The translations under genes were made by a program, and so were the position numbers. Positions 35,707 through 44,771 of a stretch of DNA of 64,000 bases are shown here, piece by piece (position 1 is the stretch's first letter; each line of letters starts with the position of its first letter). This DNA comes from Sphingomonas sp. HMP9 (lineage in GTDB: Bacteria > Pseudomonadota > Alphaproteobacteria > Sphingomonadales > Sphingomonadaceae). The stretch lies in NCBI RefSeq assembly GCF_013374115.1, contig NZ_AP022673.1:372001-436000 (forward strand). Reading direction: 5' to 3'. The notes under the pieces are model-generated. The model ran no database searches. It saw nothing but the letters and a program-made list of their open reading frames with translations, and was not told the DNA's origin.

Positions 35707-37194
35707 ATGACCGAGCATGTCGACGTGATCGTTGTGGGCGCCGGGATTTCCGGGATCGGGACCGGCTATCACCTCCAGACCCGCTGCCCCGGCCGCAGCT
35801 ACATGATCCTCGAGGGGCGCGCGGCGATGGGCGGGACGTGGGACCTGTTCCGCTACCCTGGCATCCGCTCCGACTCGGACATGCACACGCTGGGGTTCGC
35901 CTTCCACCCCTGGACCGCGGCCAAGTCGATCGCCGACGGTCCTTCGATCCGCGCCTATGTCGAGGAAACGGCGAGGGAATACGGGATCAACCGCAAGATC
36001 CGCTACGGCCATCACGTCAAGTCGGCGGCATGGTCCACCGAGGATGCGCGGTGGACGGTTGAGGCGACGGGACCCGATGGCGCGCCGGTGACGCTCACTT
36101 GCAACTTCCTGTCGATGTGCGCGGGCTATTACAATTACGCCAAAGCCTATTCGCCCGAGTTCGCGGGGGCGGCGAGCTTCGCCGGGCAGATCGTCCACCC
36201 GCAATTCTGGCCCGAGGATCTCGATTACAGCGGCAAGCGAGTCGTCGTGATCGGCAGCGGCGCAACCGCGGTGACCTTGGTGCCGACGATGGCGCAGACT
36301 GCCGAGCACGTGACCATGCTCCAGCGTTCGCCCACCTATATCGTCGCGCGTCCCGGCGAGGATGGTGTCGCGAACTGGCTACGCGGGAAGCTTCCGGCCA
36401 AGGCGGCCTACGGCATCACGCGGTGGAAGAACGTGCTGATGGGGATGTTTTTCTTCCGCCTTGCGCGGAAAAGCCCCGCCAAGGTGAAGGAGCGGATGAT
36501 CGGCATGGTCCGCGATCATCTCGGCCCAGACTACGACGTCGCGACGCATTTCACGCCGCGCTACAATCCGTGGGACCAGCGCGTCTGCCTCGTGCCCGAC
36601 GGCGACCTGTTCACTGCGATCAACGCCGGCAAGGCCTCGATCGTCACCGATACGATCGCGCGGATCACGCCCGAGGGCATCCACCTCGAGTCAGGCAACG
36701 ACCTGCCCGCCGACGTCATCGTCACCGCCACCGGGCTCGAACTGCAGTTGATGAGCGGCGTCGCGTTCAGCCTCGACGGGCAACCGATCGAACTCGCCGG
36801 CCGGCTCCAGTATAAGGGGATGATGTTCGATGGGATCCCGAACCTGTCCTCGACCTTCGGCTATACCAACGCGTCGTGGACGCTGAAGGCGGACCTGACC
36901 GCGGTCTATGTCTGCCGCCTGCTCAATACGATGACGAAGCGTGGGCTTCGCCAGGCGACGCCGCACAACGACGATCCGACGATGAAGAGCGAGGCGTTCC
37001 TCGATTTCTCGTCGGGCTATGTCCAGCGCGCCGCCGCCGCGCTGCCCACGCAGGGCGAACGCAAGCCGTGGAAGCTCAACCAGAATTACGCGCTCGACCT
37101 GATGGCGTTGAAGTTCGGCTCGGTCGACGACGCGATGCACTTTTCGAACCATGCGCCGATTCGTGCCAGACCGGCGCCAATGACAGTCGCGTGA
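35707..37194 (+). CDS. Baeyer-Villiger type flavin monooxygenase
   Basis: 495 residues. FAD motif VVGAGISGIG (10-19), the Baeyer-Villiger fingerprint F-x-G-x3-H-x3-W-P at 158-169 (FAGQIVHPQFWP), and the NADPH motif VIGSGATAV. The sequence style (GGTWDLFRYPGIRSDSDMHT) resembles the EthA-like group. It inserts oxygen next to ketones or oxidises heteroatoms. Natural substrate unknown. It stands alone 69 bp after tamB. Confidence 0.9.
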   Translation: MTEHVDVIVVGAGISGIGTGYHLQTRCPGRSYMILEGRAAMGGTWDLFRYPGIRSDSDMHTLGFAFHPWTAAKSIADGPSIRAYVEETAREYGINRKIRYGHHVKSAAWSTEDARWTVEATGPDGAPVTLTCNFLSMCAGYYNYAKAYSPEFAGAASFAGQIVHPQFWPEDLDYSGKRVVVIGSGATAVTLVPTMAQTAEHVTMLQRSPTYIVARPGEDGVANWLRGKLPAKAAYGITRWKNVLMGMFFFRLARKSPAKVKERMIGMVRDHLGPDYDVATHFTPRYNPWDQRVCLVPDGDLFTAINAGKASIVTDTIARITPEGIHLESGNDLPADVIVTATGLELQLMSGVAFSLDGQPIELAGRLQYKGMMFDGIPNLSSTFGYTNASWTLKADLTAVYVCRLLNTMTKRGLRQATPHNDDPTMKSEAFLDFSSGYVQRAAAALPTQGERKPWKLNQNYALDLMALKFGSVDDAMHFSNHAPIRARPAPMTVA

Positions 37195-37501
37195 GAGCGC
37201 TGCTGATACCGGCAGGGTAGGGCGCGAAGTGGGGCGACAGTTGAGCCAACCTCGTCGCGAAAGGACGGCCGAGCCAAGCGCTCGTATTATGCCGCTAGTG
37301 ATCCAGCCAAAGCTAAACAAGCCATGTTCGCAGACGGTTGGCGACGATTGCCGGCAGCGGTTGCCGATACGGAGACAGGTCGCCGTCGCGTTGGGGGGGC
37401 GCTCGTAACAGTCTATGCTCGCCCCAACGTTAAGTGTCGGCCCGAACACCGAGACACGCCCTTATTCGACGTGCCACCGGCATCCGGACCGACTTAGTCA
37501 T
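37195..37501. other. Intergenic stretch without a supported gene
   Basis: About 300 bp after the monooxygenase. Codon structure looks poor on both strands, and base composition falls slightly compared with flanking genes. No repeat, tRNA or convincing terminator was seen. It leads into the small-peptide and promoter region at 37502-37689. Confidence 0.5.
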
Positions 37502-37555
37502 TCACCAGGGGCGAATGCCTTCGCCGTAGACGAGCGAGATAATGAACTTCAGCAT
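37502..37555 (-). CDS. Possible 17-residue peptide
   Basis: Open frame on the minus strand: ATG at 37555 to TGA at 37502, encoding a hydrophobic start and charged end (MLKFIISLVYGEGIRPW). A GGGAG ribosome-binding sequence sits about 6 bases upstream, and a perfect CtrA box lies about 50 bp upstream. Too short for any family; it could be a leader peptide or chance. Confidence 0.35.
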   Translation of the reverse strand: MLKFIISLVYGEGIRPW

Positions 37556-37569
37556 GTTTTGCTCCCTTA

Positions 37570-37601
37570 TTGACACCCATCGGGTGCCTTTTTTGTATAG
37601 A
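37570..37601 (+). promoter_or_regulatory. Possible sigma-70-type promoter for the EAL gene
   Basis: Perfect -35 TTGACA (37570-37575) with TATAGA at 37596-37601 (20-bp spacing) or TTGTAT at 37594 (18-bp). The spacer contains the small hairpin CACCC-ATC-GGGTG followed by T6. The same bases could instead be a weak terminator (stem plus T-run) for a transcript coming from the left. Confidence 0.35.
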
Positions 37602-37603
37602 TG

Positions 37604-37618
37604 TTAACGCTGCGTTAA
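37604..37618. promoter_or_regulatory. Perfect CtrA box
   Basis: TTAA-CGCTGCG-TTAA matches the CtrA consensus exactly. It lies 96 bp upstream of the EAL gene start and 49 bp upstream of the minus-strand peptide start, so it could act on either. Overlap with the likely transcript start of the + promoter would fit repression; this is inference. Confidence 0.55.
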
Positions 37619-37674
37619 ACAATAAAATTTGTAAGATGTTAACCATTTCTGGGATGGCGTCATGTGCTTGCGGC

Positions 37675-37689
37675 TTAAGGGTATATTTA
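37675..37689. promoter_or_regulatory. Second, imperfect CtrA-like box
   Basis: TTAA-GGGTATA-TTTA, one mismatch from consensus, about 25 bp before the EAL start, followed by another TTAAC half-site at 37694. Together with 37604-37618 it suggests a multi-site operator. Confidence 0.4.
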
Positions 37690-37713
37690 GGCGTTAACGC
37701 TATTCGGGATCGC

Positions 37714-39063
37714 ATGAGGGACACTCCGTATGCGCAGATCGAGAGTAGCAAGCCGGTTGCGGGGACGCGGCTAGATATCGATTCTGCGGTAGAGCGCACA
37801 CGGGAGGTCATCTTCCAGGCTTCGCACGCGTCGTGGCGGTTCGTGGTGCTGGCCGAAATCGCGAACTTCGCGCTATTGCGACGTCATCTCGGCCGGCTCA
37901 GGGCGGACACGCTGATCGTCGACGTGTCGGCCAGGATCGCGGATGCACTACCCGATGCTAGGGTAATGGTCGCCGGTAGAGAGACCGTGGAAATCGCCTT
38001 TGAGAGCAACGCGCGTCTCGCACTCGACGTCGCCATAGCGGCGGTGGAGGCTGGGTTCGAAGAACCGTTCGATATCGATGGCGAGTCTTACGTCGTGCAT
38101 ATCCAGTTGGGCGCGGCGGCTGCCGCGGCGCACCGCGACGAAGTGCTGCTGATCGAAGAGGCCGAGCATGCCTTGCGTGAAGCGCGGGCGGAACGAATAG
38201 CGATCGCTCGCGACGTGACTGACAATCCAGCAGCGATGGATCGTGCCGAGTTGTCGCTGGACCTGACCCGGGCGATCGAGAAAGAAGAACTGTTCCTTCA
38301 ATACCAGCCAAAGGTTCACCTGCGCCGGCGGGAGGTCACGAGCGTCGAGGCGCTGGTCCGCTGGAACCACCCGACGCGCGGCCTCGTGCTACCCAACGAC
38401 TTCATTCCCCTTGCTGAGGAATCGCGCGATATCGTCGCGCTGACGCTGTGGACGATCCGCCGTGCGATTACCGACCAAAAGACGCTGGCAGCTAGCGGTC
38501 ACGATCTGCGGATCTTCATCAATATCGCGGGGGCATTGCTCGCCGACAAGCGCTTCGTTCGGTGCGCCTGCGCGCTGGTGCAGTCGAGCGGTGCGCAACT
38601 CGGGTTCGAGATTACCGAGACATCCGTCATCCGTGATCCGGAAAGTGCGATCGCCAATCTCAAGATCTTTGCCGATATCGGGATAGTCATCGCGATCGAC
38701 GATTATGGTGCCGGCCTGTCCTCGCTGGCGTATCTCAAACAGCTGCCCGCGCGCGAGTTGAAGATCGACAAGCTGTTCGTCACGCAACTCACCAGCTCGA
38801 ACCGGGATCCGTTGATCGTCCGCTCGACGATCGATCTTGCGCACGCGCTGGAAATGGAAGTCGTCGCCGAGGGGGTGGAGAGCCAGGCGGCGATGGCATT
38901 GCTGTCCGTCATGGGTTGCGACATGGTCCAAGGGTTTCTCATCAGCCGGCCGATCAATCTCGATGCGCTGATCCATTTCCTCGACGACGGAAAATACCAG
39001 GCGATCGCGGCGGATATCGGTGCGCCGTTCAACCGGCTGGCGACCGTCTGGAAGCGCGGCTGA
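37714..39063 (+). CDS. EAL-domain cyclic-di-GMP phosphodiesterase
   Basis: 449 residues. The N-terminal half (about 40-180) looks like a degenerate GGDEF domain with no active-site motif. The C-terminal EAL domain keeps the catalytic set: E212-A-L, Asn in FINIAG, Glu in EITETS, Asp329-Asp330 (IDDYGAGLSSL), Lys in LKIDKLF, Glu in AEGVES and Gln in VQGFLIS. It should hydrolyse c-di-GMP in the cytoplasm. ATG 37714 chosen; a longer frame reaches 37570 but crosses the operator region. The kinase gene follows 2 bp later. Confidence 0.88.
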   Translation: MRDTPYAQIESSKPVAGTRLDIDSAVERTREVIFQASHASWRFVVLAEIANFALLRRHLGRLRADTLIVDVSARIADALPDARVMVAGRETVEIAFESNARLALDVAIAAVEAGFEEPFDIDGESYVVHIQLGAAAAAAHRDEVLLIEEAEHALREARAERIAIARDVTDNPAAMDRAELSLDLTRAIEKEELFLQYQPKVHLRRREVTSVEALVRWNHPTRGLVLPNDFIPLAEESRDIVALTLWTIRRAITDQKTLAASGHDLRIFINIAGALLADKRFVRCACALVQSSGAQLGFEITETSVIRDPESAIANLKIFADIGIVIAIDDYGAGLSSLAYLKQLPARELKIDKLFVTQLTSSNRDPLIVRSTIDLAHALEMEVVAEGVESQAAMALLSVMGCDMVQGFLISRPINLDALIHFLDDGKYQAIAADIGAPFNRLATVWKRG

Positions 39064-39065
39064 CA

Positions 39066-41546
39066 ATGCTGACATACCGCTGGATCATGGCGGGGACCGC
39101 CATGGCACTGTCGATCATCGGTCCAGCTTCGACCGGGTACGCGCAGTCGACCACGGTTTCGTCGACCGACGCCGCCGTCGATCGCTACGAGGTGACCGTC
39201 GCGGATGCCAATGCGGCGATGCTGATCGATCCGGCGAAGGCGTTGCCGAAGGCGATCGTCGCGGAACGCTACGGTGCACAGATTGCGAGCGAGAAGGCGC
39301 GAGGCGTCGCGATCGCCACCGCGCAATGGTTACAGGGTGAGGCTCATCTCCGCATCAACGACCCGGACAAGGCGGATCCGCTCATCCGACGGGCGCTGGC
39401 ATCGGTGAAGCGGTTTCAGCCGAGATCGAAGCTTCACGCCGACCTGCTGATATCGATGGGCTGGCTGGACAGCTATCAAGGCCATGTCGGCAATGCGCTG
39501 ATCGACTATCAACTCGCGTTCACCATCTACCGAAAGCTCGGCGATGCCAGGGGGCAGTCGCGGGCGCTCGTCTTCATCGCGTTGCTTTATACGCAGGCCA
39601 AGGATCCCCAGACGGCGGATCGCTATTATCAGCAAGCGCTCGATGTCTACCGTGGCGACGTCAACATCGCGGTGTCGATCTACAATAACCGGGCCCTGGT
39701 CTTTGCCGAGGATCGTCAGTTCAAGAAGGCGGCCGAGCAGTTCAAGCAGGCGGTCGATCTGGCGAAACAGCTCAACAGCCGGAACCTGCTCGAGCTGATC
39801 TACATGAACATCGCCCGGGTTCAGCTGGAGCTAGGCAATCTTACGCTAGCGGACCGGGCGATCGCGAACGGCCGGGCGACTGCCGATCCCAGCGATCCGA
39901 GCCTTGCTGGGCGCCTGACCGCGACGGCCGCGCAGGCGGCGTTGCAGCATGGCGACTTGCCGCGCGCCAATCGGCTGATTCAGAGCGCGTTGATCGGGAT
40001 AGACCCAAAGGCGACGGGCACGTCGTATCGCGATTTCCACGAAACCGCGTACAAAATCTTCAAGGTAACAGGCGATGCCAAAGCCGCGCTCGTGCATCTC
40101 GAAGCGCTGAAGCGGTTGGACGATGCCGGCACCACGCTTGCGACGGATACTAAGACGGCACTGATGGCGGCGCGATTTAATTTCGCCAACCAGGAACTCA
40201 GGATCAGCCAGCTGACGGCGAGCGAACTGCAGCGCAGCATCGCGTTCGAACGCACGCGGGCGCAGACTCAGCGCAACGTATTTCTCGGAATGGCCGCGGC
40301 CGTCGCGGTGGTGATCGCATTGTTGGCGATCGGGCTGATTACGATCCGTCGCAGCCGGGATCAGGTTCGGGCGGCGAACGACGATCTGGCCACCACTAAC
40401 AGCGCACTGGGCAAGGCGCTGGCCGCCAAGACCGAGTTCCTCGCGACGACCAGTCATGAGATCCGAACGCCGTTGAACGGTATTCTCGGCATGACGCAGG
40501 TGATGCTGGCCGATCCGACCCTCGCGGCGGAGATGCGCGAGCGGCTTGGCGTGGTGCATGGCGCGGGCATCACGATGCGTGCGCTGGTCAACGATATTCT
40601 CGACATCGCCAAGATGGAGACGGGCAATCTCACGATCGAGGCCGCGCCGTTCGACGTCTGTGCTACGGTGACGGACGCGGCGCGGATGTGGGAGGAACAG
40701 GCGCGGGCGAAGGGCCTGTTGTTCACCGTCGATGTCAGCGGTTGCCCGGCCATGATCTTGGGTGACGCCGCACGGGTTCGACAGATCGTGTTCAACCTCC
40801 TGTCCAATGCCCTCAAGTTCACCAGGAAGGGCCACGTCGCGCTGAGCATCGACGTCGGTGGGGACGACCGGTTGCGCGTCGCCGTTACCGATTCCGGTAT
40901 CGGTATTCCCTCCGACAAGATCGAGGAGATCTTCGAATCCTTCCGTCAGGCTGATGCCGGGACGACGCGACAATTCGGCGGGACCGGGCTGGGACTTTCC
41001 ATCTGCCGCAATCTGGCGCGTGCGATGGGCGGGGACGTGTTCGTCGCCAGTATCGTGGGTCAGGGGGCGACATTCACGCTCGTCCTGCCCTTGGTGCGCG
41101 CCGAACCGAACGCGATCGAGGCCGTCGACCCTGACCCGCGGCGAGGCACGCTGATCGTCGATCGCAATCCGATCACGCGGAGTATGTTCAAGGCCTTGCT
41201 GGCACCACATGGCGGGCCAATCGCCTTGGCTGCGTCGGTCGACGACGCCGTCGTGCGGCTTGGTGGCAATGACGTTGCACGCGTGCTGATCGACGATGCG
41301 ACGGTGCGCGGCGATGACGCGCTGAGCGGACTGACCAGGATTGCCGAGGCGGCGCGCATTTCCGCTGCTGAGACCACGTTGCTTTGGCCGGTTGCCGCGG
41401 ATGTGGAGCGCGAGGAACTGTTGCGGACGGGGATCACGCGGGTTGTTGCCAAGCCGGTCAGCGGTGGTGGGTTGGTCGCGATGATGTTCGACGGATCGGT
41501 ATCGACGAACGGCGTGAATCCGGACCTTGTATCGCATGCTGCATGA
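39066..41546 (+). CDS. TPR-type membrane sensor histidine kinase with a terminal receiver-like domain
   Basis: 826 residues. Signal sequence (about 1-27), then a large predicted periplasmic TPR-like helical sensor (about 60-390; for example QALDVYRGDVNIAVSIYNNR), one transmembrane helix at about 405-427, and a HisKA domain with His464 (TTSHEIRTPLNGIL). HATPase has VFNLLSNALKFT, DSGIGIP and GGTGLGLSI. The C-terminal about 140 residues resemble a receiver (LIVDRNPITRSMFKALL, RVLIDDATV, VVAKPVS) but lack one residue of the acidic pair. It lies between the EAL gene and a response regulator. Confidence 0.85.
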   Translation: MLTYRWIMAGTAMALSIIGPASTGYAQSTTVSSTDAAVDRYEVTVADANAAMLIDPAKALPKAIVAERYGAQIASEKARGVAIATAQWLQGEAHLRINDPDKADPLIRRALASVKRFQPRSKLHADLLISMGWLDSYQGHVGNALIDYQLAFTIYRKLGDARGQSRALVFIALLYTQAKDPQTADRYYQQALDVYRGDVNIAVSIYNNRALVFAEDRQFKKAAEQFKQAVDLAKQLNSRNLLELIYMNIARVQLELGNLTLADRAIANGRATADPSDPSLAGRLTATAAQAALQHGDLPRANRLIQSALIGIDPKATGTSYRDFHETAYKIFKVTGDAKAALVHLEALKRLDDAGTTLATDTKTALMAARFNFANQELRISQLTASELQRSIAFERTRAQTQRNVFLGMAAAVAVVIALLAIGLITIRRSRDQVRAANDDLATTNSALGKALAAKTEFLATTSHEIRTPLNGILGMTQVMLADPTLAAEMRERLGVVHGAGITMRALVNDILDIAKMETGNLTIEAAPFDVCATVTDAARMWEEQARAKGLLFTVDVSGCPAMILGDAARVRQIVFNLLSNALKFTRKGHVALSIDVGGDDRLRVAVTDSGIGIPSDKIEEIFESFRQADAGTTRQFGGTGLGLSICRNLARAMGGDVFVASIVGQGATFTLVLPLVRAEPNAIEAVDPDPRRGTLIVDRNPITRSMFKALLAPHGGPIALAASVDDAVVRLGGNDVARVLIDDATVRGDDALSGLTRIAEAARISAAETTLLWPVAADVEREELLRTGITRVVAKPVSGGGLVAMMFDGSVSTNGVNPDLVSHAA

Positions 41547-41610
41547 GGCGTAGAGGCCGCCATATGGCTACGATATATCCTCCTCTAATCTATGTTAAGT
41601 GGGGGTTTCG

Positions 41611-42003
41611 ATGAACGTTTTGTTCATCGAGGACGACCGGATGAACCGCCGTGTCGTCAAGGATATGCTCGATGTCGCAGGTGTGGCGATGGTCGAAGCG
41701 GAGAGTGCGGAACGCGGGCTCGAGATCATCGACGAACAGGAGTTTGCGATCATACTCGTCGATCTGCGGATGCCCGGCATGGACGGGATCACTGCAATCG
41801 AACACATCCGCGCGCGGGGCGACGCGAAGGCGAAGGTCCCGATCATCGTCGTCACCGCGGATATAGCGCCGGACCTGCGCGAACGCTGTCTGGCGGCGGG
41901 CGCGGACGACGTGATTTTCAAGCCGGTCGCGATGGACTCACTCTTCGAATCGATGGGCGCGATCCTCGCCCGCGGTATCGCGGGCGAGGGCATGATCGGC
42001 TAA
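41611..42003 (+). CDS. Single-domain response regulator
   Basis: 130 residues, receiver only. Acidic triad Glu7-Asp8-Asp9, phosphoacceptor Asp51 (ILVDLRMPGMDG), Thr in IVVTAD and Lys in VIFKPV. GGGGGT sits 5 bases before ATG 41611. Probably the target of the upstream kinase (64-bp gap). With no output domain it may act by protein contact or as a phosphate shuttle. Confidence 0.88.
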   Translation: MNVLFIEDDRMNRRVVKDMLDVAGVAMVEAESAERGLEIIDEQEFAIILVDLRMPGMDGITAIEHIRARGDAKAKVPIIVVTADIAPDLRERCLAAGADDVIFKPVAMDSLFESMGAILARGIAGEGMIG

Positions 42004-42013
42004 CAGGACGCCG

Positions 42014-42865
42014 TTAGCGCCGTAGGGCGTCGCCGAGCGATGCGGTCGCGCTACCGCGCCGTGCTGGTTTTGGTTGCGAAGGATCGGGTGACCAGCCGGT
42101 CAGGAAGACGATCTGGAACGTCTCGTGCGTGCGGCCGCGGTCGTCGGCCGCGCTGGCGAACGCAGCTATGGTCCGACCCAGCGCGCCCGACACGAGGGGC
42201 TGGCGCTGCGCGAGGATGTTGCCAGCCGCCATTCCGCGCAGATCGCCGAACAGCCGACCGAGATCGCGGTACCCGACGTCCAGCGTCTCGACATCGGCCA
42301 CGGGCAGAGCGAACCCGGCACGCATGAGCAGGTCGCCGGCGGAGCGAACGTCGATCTGCGGATGAAGCCGGGCCGCGGGGCGCTCGCTTTCCGCGGCCCT
42401 CAGCGCGCTACGAAGGGCCGGCAAGCTCCCCGCGCCCACGAACGCGCCAAGAAACAGGCCGTCGGGACGAAGCACGCGGCGGACAAGCGCCAATGCGCCG
42501 GGCAGGTCGTTGACCTGATCGAGCACGCCGGCGCTCACCACAAGGTCGAACGAGGCATCGGCGAAGGGGAGGCGGTCCTCGTCTGCCTGTACACCGTTCG
42601 CGCGCGCGGCAAACGCGAACCCTGCATCGCATCGCGCCACGCGGGCGCCCGGCGGAGGGGTGAAAGCGCCGTCGAAACAGCCGAGATCGAGGATGTCGGT
42701 AAAGTCTCGCGTAACGGCATCGAGCCGCTCAGCAATTCCGTCGAGCATAGTCGCGCGGAGGAAATCATGCTCGGCATAGTCCGGTGCAGCACGGTTCCGG
42801 CGGACACGGCGCGCGGCACGGTCGAAGATCTCGGGGGCGGAGTTTTCTGAAACGGTATCGGACAC
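42014..42865 (-). CDS. SAM-dependent methyltransferase (BioC-like)
   Basis: 283 residues from GTG 42865. An in-frame ATG at 42934 would overlap the divergent comF start and add a Ser/His-rich leader. Motif I reads DILDLGCFDGAF, then an acidic strand-2 and RLPFADASFDLVVSAGVL. The general shape matches BioC / NDUFAF5-type (complex I assembly) methyltransferases of alphaproteobacteria, often next to comF. Exact substrate uncertain. It converges on the response regulator with a 10-bp gap. Confidence 0.8.
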   Translation of the reverse strand: MSDTVSENSAPEIFDRAARRVRRNRAAPDYAEHDFLRATMLDGIAERLDAVTRDFTDILDLGCFDGAFTPPPGARVARCDAGFAFAARANGVQADEDRLPFADASFDLVVSAGVLDQVNDLPGALALVRRVLRPDGLFLGAFVGAGSLPALRSALRAAESERPAARLHPQIDVRSAGDLLMRAGFALPVADVETLDVGYRDLGRLFGDLRGMAAGNILAQRQPLVSGALGRTIAAFASAADDRGRTHETFQIVFLTGWSPDPSQPKPARRGSATASLGDALRR

Positions 42866-42932
42866 GTCTCCGCTTGTGCCGTGGTCGCGCGCCTCCGACA
42901 AGGGCTGGCGCGAATGTGAGGGGAGGGGCTGC

Positions 42933-43658
42933 ATGAGGATACTCGCCCCGTTTCGCTACGTCGCCGGGTTGGCCTTGCCGCCCCGATGCGCTGGTTGCGG
43001 CACACCGGTAGGCGAGGATCACCGGTTCTGCGCGACCTGCTGGACCGGGTTGCGCTTTCTCGCATCGCCTTGGTGCGCCGGCTGCAACCGACCCTTCGCC
43101 TTCGATCGCGGCGACGCGGCTTTGTGCGCGCCCTGCATTGCCGAACCGCCGCGGCACGCCGGGGTGCGTGCTGCCGTCGCCTACGGCCCGATCGCGCGCG
43201 ATCTGGCGCTACGGCTGAAGTATGGCGGTCGGATCGCGCTCGCCGAGACGATGGCGCGACAGATGCGGCGGTTGCTGCCGGGCGAAATCGATCTGCTCGT
43301 ACCGGTTCCGCTCCACCGCTGGCGGATCTGGACGCGCGGTTTCAACCAGGCGGCATTGATTGCCGACGCGCTCGCCGGGCTTTCCGGTGTACCACATGAT
43401 CGGGACGCGCTGGTTCGTCCACGCCGGACCATCGTGCTCCGAGGGCTCGGCGCTCGCCAACGTGCCAAGGCGGTCGCGGGTTCGTTCGCGGTATCGGCAG
43501 CCGAGCGGGTCGATGGGAAGACGATCGCGCTGGTCGACGACGTCTATACCAGCGGGGCGACCGCCGACGCGTGCACGCGCGCGCTGCTAAAGGCAGGCGC
43601 ACAGTCGGTCACGATCCTGTGCTGGGCGCGCGTCCTTTCGTCCACCGCCGACGATTGA
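42933..43658 (+). CDS. comF: ComF family protein / phosphoribosyltransferase-like
   Basis: 241 residues. An N-terminal zinc-finger region with CAGCGTP, CATC, CAGCNRPF and CAPC pairs, then a type I PRTase fold with the PRPP loop TIALVDDVYTSGATADAC. ComF is linked to DNA uptake in other bacteria. ATG 42933 has GGGGAGGGG upstream. It is divergent from the methyltransferase and followed by grxC after 31 bp. Confidence 0.88.
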   Translation: MRILAPFRYVAGLALPPRCAGCGTPVGEDHRFCATCWTGLRFLASPWCAGCNRPFAFDRGDAALCAPCIAEPPRHAGVRAAVAYGPIARDLALRLKYGGRIALAETMARQMRRLLPGEIDLLVPVPLHRWRIWTRGFNQAALIADALAGLSGVPHDRDALVRPRRTIVLRGLGARQRAKAVAGSFAVSAAERVDGKTIALVDDVYTSGATADACTRALLKAGAQSVTILCWARVLSSTADD

Positions 43659-43689
43659 CAAGTCTGGACCGAGACCACATTTCCGCCTC

Positions 43690-43944
43690 ATGGCTAAAGT
43701 CGAAATCTACACCAAAGCGTTCTGTCCGTATTGCACGCGCGCGCTCAAGCTCCTCGCATCCAAGGGGGTCGAGCCCGAGCAGTTCGATGTCACCATGGGG
43801 GGTCCGAAAAAGGCCGAGATGGTCGAGCGGTCGGGCGGTCGCATGACGATGCCGCAAGTCTTTATCGACGGTAAGCATATCGGCGGATCGGACGATCTGG
43901 CGGCGCTCGACGCAAAGGGCGGCCTCGACGCACTGCTCGCCTGA
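43690..43944 (+). CDS. grxC: Glutaredoxin 3
   Basis: 84 residues, dithiol glutaredoxin with the CPYC active site at about 12-15, the cis-Pro segment TMPQVFIDG and the glutathione-binding HIGGSDDL. It reduces disulfides using glutathione. The start codon of the amidase overlaps its stop by one base (TGATG), so these are translationally coupled. Confidence 0.94.
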   Translation: MAKVEIYTKAFCPYCTRALKLLASKGVEPEQFDVTMGGPKKAEMVERSGGRMTMPQVFIDGKHIGGSDDLAALDAKGGLDALLA

Positions 43945-44771
43945 TGGCGAAGATCGGCGTCCTCCAGATGACGAGCGGGATCGATCCCGCCGTCAACGCC
44001 GCGACGCTGGTCGAAGCAATCGGAGACGCTGGAGCAGCGGGTGCGGTCATGCTGTTCACACCCGAAATGTCGGGTCTGATCGACCGTGATCGGTCCCGTG
44101 CGGCACATTCGATCGTCGTCCCGGATGACGATCGCGTGCTGGGGGCCGTGCGGGCCGCTGCAGCAGCAAACGGCATTTGGGTACATCTCGGCTCGCTCGC
44201 GATACGCCGCCCGGACGGCAAGTTTGCCAATCGTGGGTTCGTTATCGACCCGACCGGCGCCATCCGAGCCGCGTACGACAAGCTTCATCTGTTCGACGTC
44301 GATCTCCCGTCCGGTGAGAGTTGGCGGGAGTCCTCAGCCTATGTCGCAGGCGATACGGCGACTGTTATCGATACGCCCGCGGGTAAGCTCGGCACGTCGA
44401 TCTGCTACGATCTTCGGTTCGCTGACCTCTATCGCGCGCTGAGCGATGCTGGCGCGACGATCCTGTCGGTTCCGGCCGCCTTTACGCGACCGACGGGCAG
44501 AGCGCATTGGCACGTTCTGTTGCGCGCCCGCGCGATCGAGGCGAGCGCGTTCGTCGTCGCAGCCGCGCAGACCGGCGTCCACGAAGACGGACGGGAGACG
44601 TACGGACAATCGCTGGTCGTCGACCCGTGGGGCGACGTGTTGCTCGAAATGGGTGAGGCCGCAGGGCTTGCGTTCGTGGAGATCGATCCTGCCCGGATCG
44701 AGGACGTCCGCTCGCGGGTGCCGGTCATCGCGCACCGTCGAACAATCCCACCCGTCTCGATCGTCGGGTGA
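43944..44771 (+). CDS. Carbon-nitrogen hydrolase, Nit1/deaminated glutathione amidase-like
   Basis: 275 residues. Nitrilase triad Glu41 (FTPEMSG), Lys113 (YDKLHLFD) and Cys154 (SICYDLRF). The LHLFDVDLPSG and CYDLRFADLYR motifs match the Nit1 group, which removes the side product deaminated glutathione. Coupling to glutaredoxin upstream supports a glutathione-linked role. Cytoplasmic. Its stop overlaps the DUF1178 gene (GTGA). Confidence 0.88.
   Translation: MAKIGVLQMTSGIDPAVNAATLVEAIGDAGAAGAVMLFTPEMSGLIDRDRSRAAHSIVVPDDDRVLGAVRAAAAANGIWVHLGSLAIRRPDGKFANRGFVIDPTGAIRAAYDKLHLFDVDLPSGESWRESSAYVAGDTATVIDTPAGKLGTSICYDLRFADLYRALSDAGATILSVPAAFTRPTGRAHWHVLLRARAIEASAFVVAAAQTGVHEDGRETYGQSLVVDPWGDVLLEMGEAAGLAFVEIDPARIEDVRSRVPVIAHRRTIPPVSIVG

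Noticed and set aside
37576..37597. Hairpin CACCC-ATC-GGGTG with T6 as a terminator
   Set aside because: The stem is only 5 bp and lies inside a promoter-like spacer; no upstream transcript clearly needs it. Kept only as an alternative reading.
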